Shown here piece by piece: positions 59,273 to 64,000 of a DNA stretch of 64,000 nt. Each line of letters opens with the position of its first letter. Position 1 is the stretch's first letter. Under the pieces are notes generated by a model that made no database searches, had not been told where the DNA came from, and was given only the letters and a program-made list of their open reading frames with translations. The stretch comes from CAZAZQ01 sp964489705. Lineage in GTDB: Bacteria > Zixibacteria > MSB-5A5 > GN15 > FEB-12. Location: NCBI GenBank assembly GCA_964489705.1, contig CAZAZQ010000008.1, positions 86,564-150,563 on the forward strand. Reading direction: 5' to 3'. Made by a program: the position numbers and the translations under genes.

Positions 59273-59724
59273 TGTCGTTGATTGACAAGATAAACGAGGA
59301 TATCAAGCAGGCCCTGAAAGCCGGAGAGAAGGAGAAACTTACCGTGCTTCGGGGCCTGAAGTCTGATTTGAAATACAAGCAGATTGAGAAAGGCGACGAC
59401 CTGACCGACGACGACGTTATCGCCGTGCTGAGCAGTGTCGCCAAGAAACGGCGGGAGTCAATCGAGCAGTTCCAAAAAGGGGGGCGGGAAGACCTGGTCG
59501 AAAAGGAGAAAGCCGAGCTTGCCGTTATCACCTCGTATCTCCCCGAACAACTCAGCGAAGAGCAGCTTCGCGGGCTCATCTCCCAAGCCATCACCGAATC
59601 CGGCGCCGACTCTCCCCAGAAAATCGGTTTGGTGATGAAGTTGGTGATGCCGAAAGTCAAGGGCAAAGCCGACGGAAAATTAGTCAATAAATTGGCGATG
59701 GAAATCCTTGCCAAAGAAGTTTGA
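59272..59724 (+). CDS. yqeY: GatB/YqeY domain protein
   Basis: A 150-residue helical protein: SLIDKINEDIKQALKAGEKEKLTVLRGLKSDLKYKQIEKG and later SYLPEQLSEEQLRGLISQAITESGADSPQKIGLVMKLVMPKVKGKADGKLVNKL, the YqeY family that shares the tail domain of GatB and may bind tRNA. It is coupled to rpsU by a 1-base overlap, as in many genomes. Precise function is not known. Confidence 0.96.
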   Translation: MSLIDKINEDIKQALKAGEKEKLTVLRGLKSDLKYKQIEKGDDLTDDDVIAVLSSVAKKRRESIEQFQKGGREDLVEKEKAELAVITSYLPEQLSEEQLRGLISQAITESGADSPQKIGLVMKLVMPKVKGKADGKLVNKLAMEILAKEV

Positions 59725-59779
59725 AACTTCCTATAATTAATCAAAGAAACCAATTCCATTCAGACAGGAGTGCCAATAT

Positions 59780-60418
59780 ATGAATTGGATTGACGCCATT
59801 TTGCTGGTTTTGCTGTTGACCTCGGTGATTATCGGGTCAAAGAAGGGACTCATTCGGGAGCTCATGGCGTTCATTGTCTTTTTCGTGGCGATAATTTTTG
59901 CCGTCAATTACGTCGACAACTTCGCCGTCTGGGTGTACGAGCAGTTGGGAGGTTCCCCCTTGGTCTCGGCGTTCCTTTCTTTCGTTATTCTTTTGGCGAT
60001 AAGTTACGCCGGGTTCAAGCTCGTCGGCATCCTCTTCTACAAGGTTGCCGATTTGAAACGCACCGGCAGGAAGGATCAAATGGGCGGCGCCTTGGTCGGT
60101 TTTCTCCGCGGCTGGATGGCGGTCGGCTTTTTGACGTTCGTAACCTTCTTGCTGCCGATGCCGGATCAATTCTACAGCGCTTTCGATTCGTCTTTTTTCG
60201 GTTCGGCGGTCGCCAAGACCATTCCCCTCATGTACGAATCCACCTCCGTCATTCATCCCCAACGACCGGATTTCATGCAGCAAATCGAACGCACCCTTCT
60301 CATTACCCAGGCGAAAAGTAAAAAGGACAACAACGTCACGGATGAAGAGCGGATCGAAGTCTACAAGGTGTTGCAGCAGATGCGCCGGTTTTTCACCACC
60401 GGCTTGGAAAACGACTGA
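59780..60418 (+). CDS. CvpA family membrane protein
   Basis: A 212-residue protein with four membrane segments beginning WIDAILLVLLLTSVIIGSKKGLIRELMAFIVFFVAIIFAV, the CvpA pattern of short first helix and KGLIRE loop. It ends in a cytosolic charged domain of about 50 residues. CvpA is linked to envelope homeostasis and colicin V production in enterics. Start supported by ACAGGAG. It lies 55 bases after yqeY and is followed by a terminator. Confidence 0.88.
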   Translation: MNWIDAILLVLLLTSVIIGSKKGLIRELMAFIVFFVAIIFAVNYVDNFAVWVYEQLGGSPLVSAFLSFVILLAISYAGFKLVGILFYKVADLKRTGRKDQMGGALVGFLRGWMAVGFLTFVTFLLPMPDQFYSAFDSSFFGSAVAKTIPLMYESTSVIHPQRPDFMQQIERTLLITQAKSKKDNNVTDEERIEVYKVLQQMRRFFTTGLEND

Positions 60419-60442
60419 ACGGTTTTTACATTGGAATTTTCA

Positions 60443-60473
60443 GGGTCGGAACTTTCCCTTCCGGCCCTTTTTT
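60443..60473 (+). terminator. Rho-independent terminator after cvpA
   Basis: Stem GGGTCGGAA / TTCCGGCCC (one G-T pair) with a 7-base loop, followed by T6. Confidence 0.9.
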
Positions 60474-60507
60474 CTTTGCCGATTTTCCGAGAAAACAATC
60501 CCGTTCC

Positions 60508-60536
60508 TTGCCCCACGCGGGATAGTGTGTTATCAT
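60508..60536 (+). promoter_or_regulatory. Promoter of acpS-pyrE-SDR
   Basis: TTGCCC (60508-60513), 17 bases, TATCAT (60531-60536). The predicted start lies about 21 bases before the acpS ATG. Confidence 0.65.
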
Positions 60537-60563
60537 AGCGAGTAAAAATTCTGGGAGTCAAAG

Positions 60564-60938
60564 ATGGTACGTGCGGTCGGGTTGGACTTGGTCGAAATCG
60601 CTCGGATAGAGCGGGACCTGCAAGAGTACGGGGAGCGTTTTCTCCACCGTATTTTGAGTGAGAAGGAGCGGGAGCTCTATGAGCGCCGTCAAGACAAAGC
60701 GGCTTTTTTTGCCGGTCGCTTCGCCGCCAAGGAAGCGGTGATTAAAGCCTTGGGTGCCTACTTGCAGGAACGCCCGCCGTACCATGATATTCAAATTCTT
60801 CCCGACGCCGCCGGTATCCCCACCCTGACGCTGCCGCCGGAGATAGAGCGGCATACTGGAGGAGCGAAATGTTTCCTCTCCATTACTCACGAGAAGAACT
60901 ATGCGGCGGCGGTAGCGGTTTTTTCGGAGGAACCATGA
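60564..60938 (+). CDS. acpS: Holo-[acyl-carrier-protein] synthase
   Basis: A 124-residue protein with the two AcpS motifs: VGLDLVEIARIER at the start and GRFAAKEAVIKALG in the middle. It transfers phosphopantetheine from CoA to acyl carrier protein. The terminal SITHEKNYAAAVAVF strand is conserved. It overlaps pyrE by 4 bases (ATGA). Confidence 0.97.
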   Translation: MVRAVGLDLVEIARIERDLQEYGERFLHRILSEKERELYERRQDKAAFFAGRFAAKEAVIKALGAYLQERPPYHDIQILPDAAGIPTLTLPPEIERHTGGAKCFLSITHEKNYAAAVAVFSEEP

Positions 60939-61507
60939 ATCAAGACGAGTTGCTGACCCTGTTTCAGGAATCCGGAGCGCTTTTGCGAGGTCATTTCAAA
61001 CTTACCTCCGGGCGTCATTCCGATGTCTACTATGAGAAATTTACCCTGCTGAAGCAGCCGGCTCTGTGCACGAGAATCTGCGAAGAAATGGCGCGGCAGT
61101 TGGAGCCATATCACCCTGAAGTCATTGTCGGTCCGACCACCGGCGGCATTATTATCGCGTACGATGTGGCGCGGTATCTGGGAATTGAAGCCATGTACGC
61201 CGAACCGGGAGAGACGGGACGCATTTTCAAGCGCGGTTTCTCCCTCAAGCCGGGGCAGCCGGTGGCAATCGTCGACGATGTACTGACGACGGGGCATTCC
61301 ATTCGAGAGGTCATCACTTTGGTGGAAAGCTATGACGCCAAGATCGTCGGCATCGCCGAGATGCTGGATCGCTCCAACGGGCAGGTGCGTTTCGATTATC
61401 CTTTTATCGCTCTGGCGACGGTGAAAGCGGAAAGTTGGGAACCGGAGGCATGTCCTCTGTGTGCGAAAGGAGAGGAGCTAACCCAGCGCGGCAGTCGGAA
61501 GTTTTAG
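60935..61507 (+). CDS. pyrE: Orotate phosphoribosyltransferase
   Basis: About 190 residues from the ATG at 60935 with AGGAACC upstream; the frame is open 66 bases further. The family features are the start SGALLRGHFKLTSGRHSDVYYEKF, the VGPTTGGIIIAY region and the PRPP loop VAIVDDVLTTGHSI. It makes orotidine monophosphate from orotate in pyrimidine synthesis. C-terminal Cys pair CPLCAKGEE is a common addition. It lies 40 bases before the SDR gene. Confidence 0.96.
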   Translation: MNQDELLTLFQESGALLRGHFKLTSGRHSDVYYEKFTLLKQPALCTRICEEMARQLEPYHPEVIVGPTTGGIIIAYDVARYLGIEAMYAEPGETGRIFKRGFSLKPGQPVAIVDDVLTTGHSIREVITLVESYDAKIVGIAEMLDRSNGQVRFDYPFIALATVKAESWEPEACPLCAKGEELTQRGSRKF

Positions 61508-61547
61508 CCGTCTGTCGGCGCACGGGCGTTTGGTGGAGAGAGAAAAG

Positions 61548-62285
61548 ATGCGGGCATTGGATGGTTTGGTCGTGGTGATTACCGGCGCCTCACGCGGCAT
61601 CGGAGCGGAGATGGCGCGTCAGTTTGCCGCTGAGAAGGCAAAGCTGGTCTTGTGCGGACGCAATGAGAAGGCTCTGAACGACGTCGTCGCCTCACTTCCA
61701 TTGCCGGAGACGGAGCGGATTATCGTCATTGCCGATTTGACGAGCGCCGACGGGATGAAGAAAGTGGTCGACACTGCATATGAGAAGTTCGGTGTCATCG
61801 ACATCTTCATCAACAACGCTGCCGTCGGAGTGCGCAAAGATATCAGCTTGACTACCGAGGAAGAATATCGTCTCACCTTCGACACCAACGTAAAAGCGGT
61901 CTTCCATTCTTTTCAGGAGCTGCTGCCTCGAATGAAAAAACAAGGCGGCGGGCATATCATCAATGTTTCGTCAATGGCGAGCAAACAAGGGGTGCCGGGG
62001 ATGGCGGTCTATTGCGCCTCGAAAGCGGCGGTAAATATTATGAGCGAAGCGGTGGCGGGGGAAGTCCGCAATGACAACATCAAGGTCTCGGTGCTTATGC
62101 CCGGCTCTACGGCAACCGGGTTTATGTCCCATTTGTCCGAGGATTTGAAACCTTCTCCGAAGGACAAGCCGCGTTTGACGGTCCGGCAGGTAGCGGAAGC
62201 GGCGGTTTTCCTTGCCAAGCAAGACACTCAAGCATGGACCTCGCTGGTGGACATTCGCCCCTTACGCACGAAAAGCGAAAACTGA
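61548..62285 (+). CDS. Short-chain dehydrogenase/reductase
   Basis: The ATG at 61548 with GGAGAG upstream gives about 245 residues; a TTG at 61530 is also in frame. Classical SDR features: TGASRGIGAEM (cofactor), NNAAV, the catalytic Ser in INVSSMAS and the YCASK Tyr-Lys pair. The FabG-like sequence has no acidic residue that decides NAD versus NADP with certainty (CGRN after strand 2 favours NADP). The substrate is unknown. It is third in the acpS-pyrE unit. Confidence 0.9.
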   Translation: MRALDGLVVVITGASRGIGAEMARQFAAEKAKLVLCGRNEKALNDVVASLPLPETERIIVIADLTSADGMKKVVDTAYEKFGVIDIFINNAAVGVRKDISLTTEEEYRLTFDTNVKAVFHSFQELLPRMKKQGGGHIINVSSMASKQGVPGMAVYCASKAAVNIMSEAVAGEVRNDNIKVSVLMPGSTATGFMSHLSEDLKPSPKDKPRLTVRQVAEAAVFLAKQDTQAWTSLVDIRPLRTKSEN

Positions 62286-62522
62286 AGGAGGAAAACCGGG
62301 GGGTTGCTTTAGCGATGAGGGAAAGTTCTACTATGGTAGGAAGATACGTCGCCGATACATGTGCCGGAATAATTTGTTTTCTGCCGGAAAATTTTCAACC
62401 CGTCCCTCGAAAGAAAAGCTCTCAGCTCGGAGAGAAAACCGGTGGTTTTCATCTGACATAATTTGTATTTTATGAGGCAAATAAAGCCAACAACAAAGTT
62501 CCGCAATAAAGGGTTCTGATTG

Positions 62523-64000
62523 GTGAGAAAACTACTTGAACAATATCTGAAAAATCTCATTGACACTTCAAAGCACGGCGATGCCCGGGAAGAAAGTTAT
62601 TACAAACATCTGGATGATTTAATCAGACGGTATGCGGAAATCCGGCAGATCAAAAACATAGATATCACCATCCTACCCAAAAAAACCGAAGCGGGAAATC
62701 CCGACTTTCGTATCTGGGATGGGAAAAATCATATTACCGGTTATATCGAAGCCAAAGACCCTTCCGTCACAAATCTGAATAACATCGAAGGTAGTGAACA
62801 GTTGGAGCGCTATTTGTCCACCTTCCCCAATGTCATCCTGACGAATTTTTATGAATTTCGGCTTTATCGTGACGGACAGCGTGTCGCCCAAGCAATGATC
62901 GGACGTCCCACACTCGCCCGAAAATTAAAAACTCCGCCGCCGCTTGAGAACATCGACGAATTCAAAGAGCTCTTTGACCGGTTCTTTTCTTTTTCATTAC
63001 CCAGAGTTCAAACCGCAAGTTCGTTGGCGATTGAATTAGCCAAACGCACCCGTTTTTTGCGCGACGAAGTGATTGCCGTTGAAATGGAAAAAAACGGCGG
63101 CAAAGGTCGTAAACAAATTATGGGCTTTTTTGAAGCCTTCAAAAAATATCTCATCGGAACCTTAACCGAAGAACAATTCGCCGATCTTTATGCGCAGACC
63201 ATTACGTATGGTCTGTTTGCCGCCAGGACAAGAGCAAACGGCGAATTTAATCGTAAACTGGCTTTTGATTACATTCCCCATACAATCGGCATTTTGCGCG
63301 ACGTATTCCGCTACATATCGCTCGAAGAACCGCCCAAGTCTTTGCAAATTATTGTGGATGACATCGCCGAAATTTTAAGCGTCGCCGACGTAAATAAAAT
63401 CCTGCATGAATATCGCCGCACCGGCAAGGGACGCGATCCGATCGTTCATTTTTATGAAACTTTTCTGGCAACTTACGATCCCGAGATCCGTGAAAGGCGC
63501 GGCGTGTATTACACGCCTGAGCCTGTGGTTGGTTATATTGTCCGTTCTATTCATTCTATCTTAAAATCCCATTTTGGTCTGGCGGATGGTCTTGCCAGTG
63601 AAGAAGTAAAACTGCTTGATCCGGCGGGCGGCACGCTGACATTCCCGGCAGAAGCGATTCGGCTGGCAGCCGATGAATTTCAAGGAAAATACGGCGCAGG
63701 CGCTTTGCATCAATGGATTAAAAAACACATACTCGCCAATTTTTACGCCTTTGAACTGATGATGGCACCGTATGCCATCGGTCACTTAAAGATTGGGTTT
63801 ATTTTTGAAGAGCTCGGCTATAAAATGGCTGATGACGAACGCTTTAAGCTCTACCTGACCAACACCCTTGAGATGGAGGAAATCCAGCAGGTTGCCATGC
63901 CGGGGCTTGCATCCTTGAGCGAAGAAAGCCACCTGGCAGGCAAGGTCAAAAAAGAACAGCCGGTGCTGGTAATTCTCGGTAATCCGCCTTACAGCGGCAT
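62523..64000 (+). CDS. Single-chain restriction-modification enzyme (type ISP / IIG-like), 3' end outside the window
   Basis: Start GTG at 62523 (TTG at 62520 is equally possible); 492 codons are visible and the frame is open to the window end. The N-terminal 80 residues hold a nuclease of PD-(D/E)xK type: NPDFRIWDG then YIEAKDPS (Asp61, Glu76, Lys78). A helical spacer follows (KKYLIGTLTEEQFADLYAQTITYGLF), then GVYYTPEPVVGYIV and the methylase motif I LLDPAGGTLTFPAEAI (about residue 366), ANFYAFELMMAPYAIGHLKI, and the N6-adenine motif IV NPPY at residue 487. It both cuts and methylates DNA in the family known; no separate specificity gene is required there. A host-defence gene. Confidence 0.87.
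   Translation, partial: MRKLLEQYLKNLIDTSKHGDAREESYYKHLDDLIRRYAEIRQIKNIDITILPKKTEAGNPDFRIWDGKNHITGYIEAKDPSVTNLNNIEGSEQLERYLSTFPNVILTNFYEFRLYRDGQRVAQAMIGRPTLARKLKTPPPLENIDEFKELFDRFFSFSLPRVQTASSLAIELAKRTRFLRDEVIAVEMEKNGGKGRKQIMGFFEAFKKYLIGTLTEEQFADLYAQTITYGLFAARTRANGEFNRKLAFDYIPHTIGILRDVFRYISLEEPPKSLQIIVDDIAEILSVADVNKILHEYRRTGKGRDPIVHFYETFLATYDPEIRERRGVYYTPEPVVGYIVRSIHSILKSHFGLADGLASEEVKLLDPAGGTLTFPAEAIRLAADEFQGKYGAGALHQWIKKHILANFYAFELMMAPYAIGHLKIGFIFEELGYKMADDERFKLYLTNTLEMEEIQQVAMPGLASLSEESHLAGKVKKEQPVLVILGNPPYSG

Noticed and set aside
62286..62520. Small open frames between the SDR and the restriction-modification gene
   Set aside because: None has a ribosome site or credible composition. The gap probably marks the edge of an acquired region.
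1..64000. CRISPR arrays, insertion sequences, rRNA or tRNA genes
   Set aside because: No regularly spaced repeats, transposase motifs or structural RNA cores were found on either strand by eye.

Overview
The window is a stretch of bacterial chromosome, mostly GC-moderate and densely coded, with no rRNA, tRNA, CRISPR array or insertion sequence that I could recognise. The gene set suggests an uncultured diderm of the FCB side of the tree: two large TonB-dependent receptors with carboxypeptidase-regulatory-like N-terminal domains, many short Sec lipoproteins, a secreted protein ending in dockerin-type calcium repeats, PEP-CTERM and IPTL-CTERM-like tails, Rex and HD-GYP regulators. Dockerin-tailed secreted proteins of this style are typical of candidate phylum Zixibacteria, but that assignment is inference.

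Layout. 0-12.3 kb: TonB receptor plus sodium:solute symporter, greA, a homocysteine S-methyltransferase-like gene, ligA, a lipoprotein, then an ileS-dksA/traR-lspA operon on the minus strand. 12.6-31.2 kb: a phage-derived morphogenesis cluster (portal, large terminase, protease-like gene, decoration protein, HK97-type major capsid, connector-like gene, beta-propeller protein, holin-like protein). It is interrupted by cell-envelope genes of non-phage type (TonB receptor, paired lipoproteins, PEP-CTERM protein) and carries two Sec-signal proteins in the virion operon. No integrase, replication, lysogeny or clear tail genes are visible. 31.3-43.8 kb: secreted C39-like/dockerin protein, lipA, REC-GAF-HD-GYP regulator, M50 protease, SGNH hydrolase, alr, rex with a near-perfect Rex operator, an ImmA/IrrE-DUF4411 pair that looks acquired, a CheY-like regulator and a tetraheme cytochrome c. 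44.1-47.1 kb: glycosyltransferase, IPTL-CTERM-like surface protein, DUF5335/DUF2934 protein. 47.1-52.5 kb: a 680-base non-coding stretch with hairpins, then dnaX (with an A10 slippage site), ybaB, recR and a membrane-TPR protein. 52.6-58.4 kb: an AmmeMemoRadiSam module (exported Memo-AMMECR1 fusion, DUF362 protein, radical SAM enzyme with a twin-arginine-like leader, spermidine-synthase-like membrane protein). 58.6-62.3 kb: HIT protein, rpsU-yqeY, cvpA, acpS-pyrE-SDR. 62.5 kb to the end: the first 492 codons of a single-chain restriction-modification enzyme that runs off the window.

How the genes fit together. Housekeeping blocks (ileS-lspA, dnaX-ybaB-recR, rpsU-yqeY, acpS-pyrE) are conventional. 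The most unusual parts are the phage-like cluster mixed with envelope genes, the seemingly exported AmmeMemoRadiSam components, the predicted tau/gamma switch in dnaX, and a small family of intergenic hairpin repeats found in three intergenic gaps.
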